DNA of 64,000 nt from Streptomyces roseifaciens (GTDB taxonomy: Bacteria > Actinomycetota > Actinomycetes > Streptomycetales > Streptomycetaceae): NCBI RefSeq assembly GCF_001445655.1, contig NZ_LNBE01000004.1, positions 3,254,420 to 3,318,419 of the forward strand, written 5' to 3'. The notes beneath the pieces are model-generated. The model was given only the letters and a program-made list of their open reading frames with translations. It was not told the origin of the DNA and ran no database searches. The translations under genes were made by a program, and so were the position numbers. Shown here in pieces: positions 56,496-63,507 of the stretch (within the stretch, counting starts at the first letter, position 1; every line of letters begins with the position of its first letter).

Positions 56496-57473
56496 TCACC
56501 CCTCCACCGGGACGGCGTAGGCGAAGCCGCCGTCCACCATCAGGCCGGCGACCGTCTCCAGCTCCGGCGGACCACCCGCCAAGCGCGACAAAAACACGTC
56601 GAAGTCCTCACCACAGGGCAGCAGCAGCCGCTCCACCCGCTCCTGCACCGTCCAGCCGTCCCGGTCGCGCGCGTCGTCGTAGGGGCAGAACCACACCGAA
56701 CCGATCGCCTCGCCCTTCACCTTGACGGCGAGCACGCCGCCCTGGGCGAATCCCACGCCCAGATAGTCCTTGGTGAAGTGGTCGCGCAGACACTTGTTGA
56801 CGTAGACGAGGTCGTTCACGGCCGCCTCGTCGCGCACGGTGAAGAACGGCTGGTCGATCAGCAGGCCCAGCTCCGCGTCCAGCGCGGCGCCCACCGGGGC
56901 GCAGCCGCCCGCGGCCTTCAGGAACGCCCGGTACGCGCCCGGGAGGCGGTAGCCGAGGTCCTCCTCGACGCCCTGCACCTGTTCCTCGGTCACCGCGAGG
57001 TCCCGCTGCGGCAGCACGAAGTGCACCGGCCGGGTCTCCTGCAGCGGGCGCGTGCCCCGCTTGTCCTGGTCCACGGCGGCCGTCGCCAGCCCGCCGTGGT
57101 GCCGCAGCAGCGCCTTCACCTCCGCGGGCACCAGCTCCAGCCGGCGCGTGCCCACGACGTGGTGCCACGTCCAGCCGTGCGGCGTCGCCACCGAGGGCAG
57201 GCTGGCCCACAGCTCGTGGCCCGCGGCGTGCAGCGCCGCGTTCGCCGACACGTAGTCGGTCAGCCGCAGCTCGTCCACGCCGAAGCCCTCGGGCGGTTCC
57301 GCGATCTCCGCGGCCGCCCGTGCGTACGGCGAGAAGTCCGGACGGCCCTCGTCGTCCATCCGCACTCCCTTGGGATAGCGGCTGGCGCGGACCGGGTCCG
57401 GGAAGTGCACGACCTGCCCGGCGTAGGCCGCATTCGGTGGCGCGGCCTGCTGCCCGAGCCGACCTGTCGTCAT
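56496..57473 (-). CDS. WHH (HNH-superfamily nuclease)-like / SUKH fusion protein
   Basis: The 325-residue protein has an N-terminal HNH-superfamily WHH-type nuclease signature: H99-G-W-T-W103-H104-H105, then LVPAEV (114-119) and H125-H126-G-G. This matches the WHH pattern of polymorphic toxin nucleases, although the usual H at the LVP-x-x-x-H position is a Lys or shifted. A SUKH (SMI1/KNR4) domain follows from about residue 160 (TEEQVQGVEEDLGYRLPGAYRAFLKAAGGCAPVG ... IGSVWFCPYDDARD). Toxin fold and immunity fold are in one polypeptide. There is no signal peptide. ATG 57473 used; the ribosome site is weak. It is first gene of the minus-strand pair. Confidence 0.8.
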   Translation of the reverse strand: MTTGRLGQQAAPPNAAYAGQVVHFPDPVRASRYPKGVRMDDEGRPDFSPYARAAAEIAEPPEGFGVDELRLTDYVSANAALHAAGHELWASLPSVATPHGWTWHHVVGTRRLELVPAEVKALLRHHGGLATAAVDQDKRGTRPLQETRPVHFVLPQRDLAVTEEQVQGVEEDLGYRLPGAYRAFLKAAGGCAPVGAALDAELGLLIDQPFFTVRDEAAVNDLVYVNKCLRDHFTKDYLGVGFAQGGVLAVKVKGEAIGSVWFCPYDDARDRDGWTVQERVERLLLPCGEDFDVFLSRLAGGPPELETVAGLMVDGGFAYAVPVEG

Positions 57474-57865
57474 GGCGGAAGCCCCCTGCTGACTGTGTGT
57501 CTCCGAAAGGCCCCGACGAACGCGGCGGTCGCCGCGAGTCACCGGACCCCCGTCCGGGCCACGGGGCGGCCCGGCCGGCCGGTGTCCCCATGGCCGAGAA
57601 CACCCCGTGCGGCACAGCCTATGCGGTACCGCAAGGAGGGGACCGCGCCCCGGTCCGCCCGCACCGCCGCCGCCCGGCCGCCGGCCCGGCCGTCACGCCC
57701 CGTGAACCCCTCCCGGCCGCCGCACCGCCGGGCCCACCGGTCCGGTCATCCGACGCATGAACATCACACGGCGCCCCGCCAACCCCGACCTGACTTCCAC
57801 ACCTGCCGTCCCGTTTGGCAGTCTGATCCCCGCAACAGGGGGATTGCAGGGAGGGAAGAACCACC
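57474..57865. other. 392-bp divergent region of the toxin/immunity-like cluster
   Basis: No gene. It must hold promoters for both pairs. A small hairpin ATCCCC / GGGGAT (57826-57844) directly precedes the SD (GGGAGGGAAG) of the YwqJ-type gene. No invertible or TIR-like repeats were seen. Confidence 0.45.
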
Positions 57866-58462
57866 ATGCACACGACTCAGGACCGACCGCCCGCCGACGA
57901 CCACGGCACGGCGGCCTCCGGCGACCCCCGGCTCACCTGGAGCACGGAGGACGCCGACCGGCCCCCCGCCCTGCTGCACCGCCGCGACGGCATACTGCCC
58001 GCCGTGGCCGCCGCCCTCTCCGTCCGTGGAGAGACGCTGACCTGCACCGCGGGCAAGGCCGAGGTGCCTCCTGCGCTGCACCCGCTGGTCCAGGACTTCC
58101 TCGACACCCTCACCAGCGACCGGCGCGAGCGCTTCACCGGCCGCTGCCCCGAGGCGCTCCTCCTGACCCGCTTCCTCGGCGCCTTCGAGAGCGCGCGCAG
58201 CAAACGCGCCTCCCGCAAACCGCTGACCCACGGCGAGGCCCGGCGCGCCCTCAAGCACGCCAAGCTCACCGCCCGGCACATCCGTGAGGACGGCGACCCG
58301 CGGCACGGCGCGTACGCCCCGCCCTGCCGCTCCTGTACGGCGCTGCTGAGCCATTTCGGCGTACGCAGCGTCGACCCCGCCGCCCCCGCGAAGGCCTCCC
58401 CCGCCAAGGCCGCCATCTCCAAGGCCGCCACGAAGGCCTCCATCACCAAGGACAGGGGCTGA
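57866..58462 (+). CDS. YwqJ-type nucleic-acid deaminase-like protein
   Basis: The 198-residue protein has the YwqJ/Streptomyces deaminase pattern: ALHPLVQDFLDTL, then C94-P-E96 (the C/H-x-E zinc-catalytic motif), LTHGEARRALKHAKLTARHIREDGDPRHGAYAP, and P153-C154-R-S-C157 (the second zinc motif P-C-x-x-C). All catalytic residues appear to be present. In polymorphic toxins this domain deaminates nucleic acids or nucleotides; its true substrate here is unknown. The C-terminal 35 residues are an Ala/Lys/Ser repeat. It lacks any secretion signal. It is followed, 5 bp later, by a SUKH-3 gene. Confidence 0.88.
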   Translation: MHTTQDRPPADDHGTAASGDPRLTWSTEDADRPPALLHRRDGILPAVAAALSVRGETLTCTAGKAEVPPALHPLVQDFLDTLTSDRRERFTGRCPEALLLTRFLGAFESARSKRASRKPLTHGEARRALKHAKLTARHIREDGDPRHGAYAPPCRSCTALLSHFGVRSVDPAAPAKASPAKAAISKAATKASITKDRG

Positions 58463-58467
58463 CCGGC

Positions 58468-58977
58468 ATGCGCGCCTTCGACCGCACCGCGGCCACCCGC
58501 TTCCCGGCCGCCGTGGACGCCGCCCTGCGCGAGGCCGGGTGGCAGCCCGGGCGCTGGGACATCAAGGCCGCCGAGAACTGGGCCGACGCCCTGCGCGCCC
58601 ACACCTCCCCGGCCGGGCACCGGCACACCGTCTTCCCGGCCGCCGTCGAGGCCTGGGCGGAGTTCGGGGGCCTGCACATCGCCGGGACCGGGACCGGGCG
58701 GCACATCGCCCCCACGCCCTTCCACATCGACCCGCTGCACGGGCTCCACCTCGCGCGCACCGTCGCCGACCTGGGGCGCGCGCTGGGGGCCGAGGTGTGC
58801 CCGCTCGGGCAGGAGGCGGACGGGCAGGCGCTGCTCGCCATCGACGCCCACGGCCGCGTCTACAGCCTCGACCACACCGGCGACTGGTACCTCGGCTCGG
58901 ACATCGACCACGCCATCGCCACGCTCGTCAACGGCACCCGGCCCTCGCGGCTGTCGGCGGGCATGGGACGCCGCTGA
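58468..58977 (+). CDS. SUKH-3 immunity-fold protein
   Basis: The 169-residue protein matches the SUKH-3 branch. Features are an N-terminal helix AVDAALREAGWQPGRWD, WADALRAHTSPAGHRHTVFPAAVEAWAEFGGLHI (conserved W and F-G-G), a central Ile-Ala-x-Thr-Pro strand, LARTVADLGRALGAEVCPLGQEADGQALLAIDAHGRVYSLDHTGDWYLG, and a final helix HAIATLVNG. SUKH proteins neutralise nucleic-acid-targeting toxins by direct binding. Its ATG lies 5 bp after the deaminase stop, so both are made together, the normal toxin-immunity order (enzyme first). Confidence 0.88.
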   Translation: MRAFDRTAATRFPAAVDAALREAGWQPGRWDIKAAENWADALRAHTSPAGHRHTVFPAAVEAWAEFGGLHIAGTGTGRHIAPTPFHIDPLHGLHLARTVADLGRALGAEVCPLGQEADGQALLAIDAHGRVYSLDHTGDWYLGSDIDHAIATLVNGTRPSRLSAGMGRR

Positions 58978-58999
58978 CCGGAGCAACGCGAACCGGCCA

Positions 59000-59022
59000 A
59001 AGGCCGGGCGAGAACCGGCCTT
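59000..59022. terminator. Bidirectional terminator between SUKH-3 and histidine kinase genes
   Basis: AAGGCCGG / CCGGCCTT with a 7-base loop, TTGTT after it on the plus strand, lies in the 64-bp gap between the convergent genes. Confidence 0.7.
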
Positions 59023-59041
59023 GTTCGGAACCGGGCGCCGG

Positions 59042-60442
59042 TCAGGCCGGCGAGCCCCCGCTCTCCACGATCGCCGGGATCACCGCCGACACCCGGAAGC
59101 CGCCCGCGTCGGTGGCGCCCGACACGAAGACCCCGCCCAGCGCCGAGACCCGCTCGCGCATCCCCACCAGGCCGTTGCCGCCGCTCGGCAGGCCCGGTGC
59201 GGCGGCGCCGCCCTCCGACGGCCCGTTCTCCACCTGCAGCGCGACCTCGTCCTCGCGGTGCGCCACGCGCACGACGGCCTTCGCCCCCGGCGCGTGCTTG
59301 TGGACGTTGGTCAGCGCTTCCTGCACCACGCGGTACGCCGTGCTCTCCACCCGTGCGCCGTACGCACGCTCCACGCCCTCCACGGACAGCTCGACGGCCA
59401 TGCCCGCCGCCCGCGACTGGCCGACGAGATCCTCCAGGCCGTCCAGACACGGACCGTCACCGGACGCAGGCTGCTCGCTCACGGGGGCGGCGGTCCCGCC
59501 CGCGGCACCGGCGCCCACGCCCGCGGTCACCCGCGCCGAGGCCGCCGCCGCGACCTCCGCCAGCCGCCGCGAGTCCGCCGCCGAGGACGCCTCCGGCACC
59601 ATGCCCTCGGAGGAGGTCCGCAGCACGCCGAGCATCTCCCGCAGCTCCGTCAGCGCCTGCCGGCCCATGTCGCCCACCAGGCCCGCGTTCCGCGACGCCT
59701 TCTCGGGGTCCTTCAGGGCCACCGCCTGCAGCGCGGCCGCGTGGACGACCATCAGCGACACCCGGTGGGCCACCACGTCGTGCATCTCGCGCGCGATCCG
59801 CGTGCGCTCCTCGTTGCGCGCCCACACCGCGCGCTCCTCGGCCCGCTCCGCGAGCAGCGACAGCTCGCGCTCCAGGCCGTCCGCGCGTTCCCGCAGGCTC
59901 TCCACGAGCCGCCGCCGCGCCCCCACGTAGAGCCCCAGGAGCACGGGCGGCGCCGTGAGCCCCAGCGCCACCAGCGACGCGAAGAACAGCATCATCCAGG
60001 GGCCCGGCTGGTACCCCTCCCCGGCGGCTATGTCGCGCTGGAACTTGATGAACGTCACGAGGAAGGTCCCCGCCACCGACACCCCGGCGAGGACGACGGT
60101 CAGCCGGCGCGGCACGTCCGACGCGGCCAGCGTGTACAGGCCGACGATGCCGAGCAGGAAGCCCAGCTCGGCCGGTGTGATCGCGATGCCCAGCAGCACC
60201 ACGGCCACCGGCCACCGGCGCCGGAACAGCAGCGTGCCGCCGACGAGCGCACCCACCACGACGGCGAGCGCCACCGGGCCCCCGTGCTCGTCCGCGAATC
60301 CCGCGCCCTCCGCCGCGCACTCCAGGGCGGACACCAGCGCCAGCACGACGTCGAGCACCATGCTGCGCCGCCGCGCCCACCACCAAGGCCCGTCCGGCGC
60401 GCCGCGCACGCCCGCCTCCGCGTTTGCCCCCGTTGTGGTCAT
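59042..60442 (-). CDS. Sensor histidine kinase, NarL/DesK type (orphan)
   Basis: The 466-residue kinase has an N-terminal sensor of about five transmembrane helices (residues 25-165; LVSALECAAEGAGF, VALAVVVGALVGGTLLFRRRWPVAVVLLGIAITP). A HisKA_3 dimerisation helix with REMHDVVAHRVSLMVVHAAAL (phosphorylated His) is next, and a HATPase domain (AYRVVQEALTNVHKHAPGA; GNGLVGMRERVSALGG). An Ala/Gly-rich insertion separates the two. Partner LuxR-type response regulators normally lie next to such kinases, but none is within this window. ATG 60442 is chosen at the end of an upstream frame of low protein character. Confidence 0.9.
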   Translation of the reverse strand: MTTTGANAEAGVRGAPDGPWWWARRRSMVLDVVLALVSALECAAEGAGFADEHGGPVALAVVVGALVGGTLLFRRRWPVAVVLLGIAITPAELGFLLGIVGLYTLAASDVPRRLTVVLAGVSVAGTFLVTFIKFQRDIAAGEGYQPGPWMMLFFASLVALGLTAPPVLLGLYVGARRRLVESLRERADGLERELSLLAERAEERAVWARNEERTRIAREMHDVVAHRVSLMVVHAAALQAVALKDPEKASRNAGLVGDMGRQALTELREMLGVLRTSSEGMVPEASSAADSRRLAEVAAAASARVTAGVGAGAAGGTAAPVSEQPASGDGPCLDGLEDLVGQSRAAGMAVELSVEGVERAYGARVESTAYRVVQEALTNVHKHAPGAKAVVRVAHREDEVALQVENGPSEGGAAAPGLPSGGNGLVGMRERVSALGGVFVSGATDAGGFRVSAVIPAIVESGGSPA

Positions 60443-60603
60443 ACCACCCAGACTACGGAAGCCCGCCACCCCATTTCCTGCCCGTTCCCGCCCTCGCGGC
60501 CCGGCCGACGTGCCCGGCACCGTCGCGTCGACGGGCGGCCGTACGGCATAGTGTTGGCTGCAAGCGCGTCCGATCAAGTGAATCGGGCATCACGGGCGAA
60601 CCA

Positions 60604-60674
60604 TCCCGGGTCGTCTAATGGCAGGACAAATGATTTTGGTTCATTGAATGAGGGTTCGATTCCTTCCCCGGGAG
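60604..60674 (+). tRNA. tRNA-Gln (anticodon UUG)
   Basis: The acceptor is TCCCGGG / CCCGGGA with discriminator G. The D arm is GTCTAATGGCAGGAC and the anticodon stem is AATGA / TCATT around loop TTTTGGT, giving TTG (60636-60638). The T arm GAGGG-TTCGATT-CCTTC completes a 71-nt class I tRNA. CCA is not encoded. The loop bases and A/T-rich anticodon arm are unlike the GC-rich surroundings, as usual for tRNA-Gln. It precedes glmU. Confidence 0.95.
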
Positions 60675-60781
60675 CTGGATGTACGGGTCTCGACCGCCGG
60701 GTCGGGACCCGCCCGCGTTTCAGCAGTAAAACGCACCGGTATCCTTCGGATGTCCACCACCCGAAGCCGAAGGGCACACCC

Positions 60782-62236
60782 GTGAGCGCCAACCGCCCGG
60801 CAGCCGTCGTCGTTCTCGCAGCGGGTGAGGGCACCCGCATGAAGTCGGCGACCCCCAAGGTCCTGCACGCCATCTGCGGACGTTCCCTCGTCGGCCACGT
60901 CGTCGCCGCCTCCCGCGAGCTGGACCCCGAGCACCTCGTCGTGATCGTCGGGCACGCACGCGAGCAGGTCTCCGCACACCTCGCACAGATCGACCCCGAG
61001 GTCCGCACCGCCGTCCAGTACGAGCAGAACGGCACCGGCCACGCCGTGCGCATGGGCCTCGAGGAGCTGTCGAACAGCGGCATCGCCCTCGACGGGACCG
61101 TGGTCGTCGTCTGCGGCGACACCCCGCTGCTGACCGGCGCCACGCTCAAGACCCTCAGCGACACCCACGCCGCCGACGGCAACGCCGTCACCGTGCTGTC
61201 CGCCGAGGTCCCCGACGCGACGGGCTACGGGCGGATCGTCCGCGACGACAGCGGCGCCGTGACCGCGATCGTCGAGCACAAGGACGCCACGGAGGGGCAG
61301 CGCGCGATCCGGGAGATCAACTCCGGGGTGTTCGCGTTCGACGCCCAGCTGCTGACGGACGCGCTCGGCAAGGTGCGCACGGACAACAGCCAGGGCGAGG
61401 AGTACCTGACCGACGTCCTGGGCATCCTGCGCGAGGCCGGGCACCGCGTCGGCGCCGCGGTCGCCGGCGATCACCGGGAGATCCTGGGGATCAACAACCG
61501 CGTCCAGCTCGCCGAGGCCCGCAGACTGCTCAACGAGCGGCTGCTGCACGCGGCGATGATGAGCGGCGTGACGGTCGTGGACCCGGCGTCGACCTGGATC
61601 GACGTCACCGTCACCTTCGAGCCCGACGTGCTCGTCCACCCCGGCACCCAGCTGACCGGCGCCACCAGCCTGGCCACCGGCAGCGAGGTCGGGCCGAACA
61701 CGCGCCTGGCGGACACCGCCGTGGGCGCCGGCGCCCGCGTCGACAACACCGTCGCGGACTCGGCGCTGATCGGCGAGGGCGCGACCGTCGGCCCGTTCGC
61801 CTACCTGCGCCCGGGGACGAAGCTCGGCCCGAAGTCGAAGGCCGGCGCGTACGTCGAGATGAAGAACGCCGAGATCGGCGAGGGCACCAAGGTGCCGCAC
61901 CTGTCGTACGTCGGTGACGCGACGATCGGCGAGTACTCCAACATCGGCGCGGCGAGCGTCTTCGTGAACTACGACGGTGTGAACAAGCACCACACGACGA
62001 TCGGCTCGCACTGCCGCACCGGATCGGACAACATGTTTGTGGCTCCGGTCACGATCGGGGACGGCGCGTACACCGCCGCCGGCTCGGTCATCACCAAGGA
62101 TGTGCCCCCGGGTTCGCTGGCCGTCGCACGTGGACAGCAGCGGAATATCGAGGGCTGGGTGGCACGTAAGCGCCCGGGAAGCGCAGCCGCACAGGCCGCT
62201 TCCGCCGCTCGCCGGGAGACCGACGGCGAGCAGTGA
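60782..62236 (+). CDS. glmU: Bifunctional UDP-N-acetylglucosamine pyrophosphorylase / glucosamine-1-phosphate N-acetyltransferase
   Basis: The 484-residue enzyme makes UDP-GlcNAc, the precursor of peptidoglycan and teichoic acids. The N-terminal half is the uridylyltransferase (VVLAAGEGTRMKSATPKVLH, CGDTPLLTGATL, VPDATGYGRIV, INSGVFAFD). The C-terminal half is a left-handed beta-helix acetyltransferase with hexapeptide turns (NTVADSALIGEGATVGPFAYLRPG, KVPHLSYVGDATIGEYSNIGA, HHTTIGSHCRTGSDNMFVAPV). GTG 60782 follows GAAGGG. The frame is open upstream through tRNA-Gln, which is not coding. It is followed by prs in the conserved actinobacterial glmU-prs-rplY order. Confidence 0.97.
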   Translation: MSANRPAAVVVLAAGEGTRMKSATPKVLHAICGRSLVGHVVAASRELDPEHLVVIVGHAREQVSAHLAQIDPEVRTAVQYEQNGTGHAVRMGLEELSNSGIALDGTVVVVCGDTPLLTGATLKTLSDTHAADGNAVTVLSAEVPDATGYGRIVRDDSGAVTAIVEHKDATEGQRAIREINSGVFAFDAQLLTDALGKVRTDNSQGEEYLTDVLGILREAGHRVGAAVAGDHREILGINNRVQLAEARRLLNERLLHAAMMSGVTVVDPASTWIDVTVTFEPDVLVHPGTQLTGATSLATGSEVGPNTRLADTAVGAGARVDNTVADSALIGEGATVGPFAYLRPGTKLGPKSKAGAYVEMKNAEIGEGTKVPHLSYVGDATIGEYSNIGAASVFVNYDGVNKHHTTIGSHCRTGSDNMFVAPVTIGDGAYTAAGSVITKDVPPGSLAVARGQQRNIEGWVARKRPGSAAAQAASAARRETDGEQ

Positions 62237-62309
62237 CCGTGACACGGGTGCGCCGTGCGGGGCGTACCGTGATAAGCGCACACAAAGCGACATCCAAGGA
62301 GACTGTGCT

Positions 62310-63284
62310 GTGACCGGGATCAAGACGACCGGCGAGAAGAAGCTGATGCTCTTCTCCGGCCGCGCCCACCCCGAGCTTGCCGAGGAGGTCGCGCACCAGC
62401 TGGGCGTCGGCCTGGTCCCGACCAAGGCATTCGACTTCGCCAACGGCGAGATCTACGTCCGCTTCCAGGAGTCGGCACGTGGCGCGGACTGCTTCCTGAT
62501 GCAGAGCCACACGGCTCCCATCAACAAGTGGGTCATGGAGCAGCTGATCATGATCGACGCGCTGAAGCGCGCGTCGGCCCGCTCCATCACCGTGGTCGTG
62601 CCGTTCTACGGCTACGCCCGCCAGGACAAGAAGCACCGCGGCCGCGAGCCGATCTCGGCCCGTCTGATCGCCGATCTGTTCAAGACGGCGGGCGCGGACC
62701 GGATCCTCACGGTCGACCTGCACACGGACCAGATCCAGGGCTTCTTCGACGGCCCGGTCGACCACCTGTTCGCGCTGCCGATCCTCGCCGACTACGTGGG
62801 CGCCAAGGTCGACCGCGAGAAGCTGACGGTCGTCTCCCCGGACGCCGGCCGCGTGCGCGTCGCCGACCGCTGGTGCGACCGCCTCGGCGCCCCGCTCGCC
62901 ATCGTCCACAAGCGCCGTGACAAGGATGTCGCCAACCAGGTGACGGTGCACGAGGTCGTCGGTGACGTGAAGGGCCGCGTCTGCGTCCTGGTCGACGACA
63001 TGATCGACACCGGTGGCACGATCTGCGCCGCCGCGGACGCCCTGTTCGCCAACGGCGCCGAGGACGTCATCGTGACGGCCACGCACGGTGTGCTCTCCGG
63101 CCCCGCCGCGGACCGCCTGAAGAACTCCAAGGTGAGCGAGTTCGTCTTCACCAACACCCTGCCGACCCCGGGTGAGCTGGAGCTCGACAAGATCACGGTG
63201 CTGTCGATCGCCCCGACGATCGCGCGCGCCGTGCGCGAGGTCTTCGAGGACGGCTCGGTCACGAGCCTCTTCGAGGAGCAGTGA
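62310..63284 (+). CDS. prs: Ribose-phosphate pyrophosphokinase (PRPP synthetase)
   Basis: The 324-residue enzyme makes 5-phosphoribosyl-1-pyrophosphate from ribose-5-phosphate and ATP for nucleotide, histidine and tryptophan synthesis. Landmarks are FSGRAHPELAEEVAHQLG, FANGEIYVRFQESARGAD, the flexible loop VVPFYGYARQDKKHRGREPISA, TVDLHTDQIQGFF, VSPDAGRV, and the PRPP-binding loop VLVDDMIDTGGTI. GTG 62310 has AAGGAGA 9 bp upstream. glmU lies 73 bp upstream; rplY follows after a 223-bp gap with its own promoter-like region. A terminator-like stem sits just after the stop. Confidence 0.97.
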   Translation: MTGIKTTGEKKLMLFSGRAHPELAEEVAHQLGVGLVPTKAFDFANGEIYVRFQESARGADCFLMQSHTAPINKWVMEQLIMIDALKRASARSITVVVPFYGYARQDKKHRGREPISARLIADLFKTAGADRILTVDLHTDQIQGFFDGPVDHLFALPILADYVGAKVDREKLTVVSPDAGRVRVADRWCDRLGAPLAIVHKRRDKDVANQVTVHEVVGDVKGRVCVLVDDMIDTGGTICAAADALFANGAEDVIVTATHGVLSGPAADRLKNSKVSEFVFTNTLPTPGELELDKITVLSIAPTIARAVREVFEDGSVTSLFEEQ

Positions 63285-63288
63285 GCCT

Positions 63289-63309
63289 CCGGCAGGTCTG
63301 ACCTGCCGG
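63289..63309 (+). terminator. Terminator of prs
   Basis: CCGGCAGGT / ACCTGCCGG (9 bp, 3-base loop) lies 4 bp after the prs stop and is followed by TGCAAAAACG. Confidence 0.6.
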
Positions 63310-63357
63310 CTGCAAAAACGATCGGCCTGTTGTCGCGCGGCCCTGATCGATTTCTGA

Positions 63358-63421
63358 GCGGCCTCCCCCGCCGGGTACACTCCACGAGTTGCTCGGCGAG
63401 GGAGGCCGCACTCATGTGCGG
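63358..63421 (+). promoter_or_regulatory. Promoter and hairpin region of rplY
   Basis: GCGGCCTCCC (63358-63367) and GGGAGGCCGC (63400-63409) form a 10-bp inverted repeat that encloses a -10-like TACACT (63376-63381). A second stem CCGCAC / GTGCGG (loop TCAT, 63406-63421) follows, overlapping its right arm. The nesting suggests control of ribosomal-protein L25 expression, perhaps by an operator or alternative RNA folding. Confidence 0.45.
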
Positions 63422-63507
63422 CGGTCCGTTATCGACGCGCTCTTCGTAGCAGGTCCGTATGTGGCCGGGTAACGGTCCACCGATCCACCGCTCACGAGGA
63501 GTGCACC

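Noticed and set aside
59021..60781. Open frame continuing upstream from glmU through tRNA-Gln and across the histidine kinase
   Set aside because: It runs antisense to a conserved kinase and through a tRNA; glmU homology begins at GTG 60782 with a good SD. High GC keeps antisense frames open by chance.
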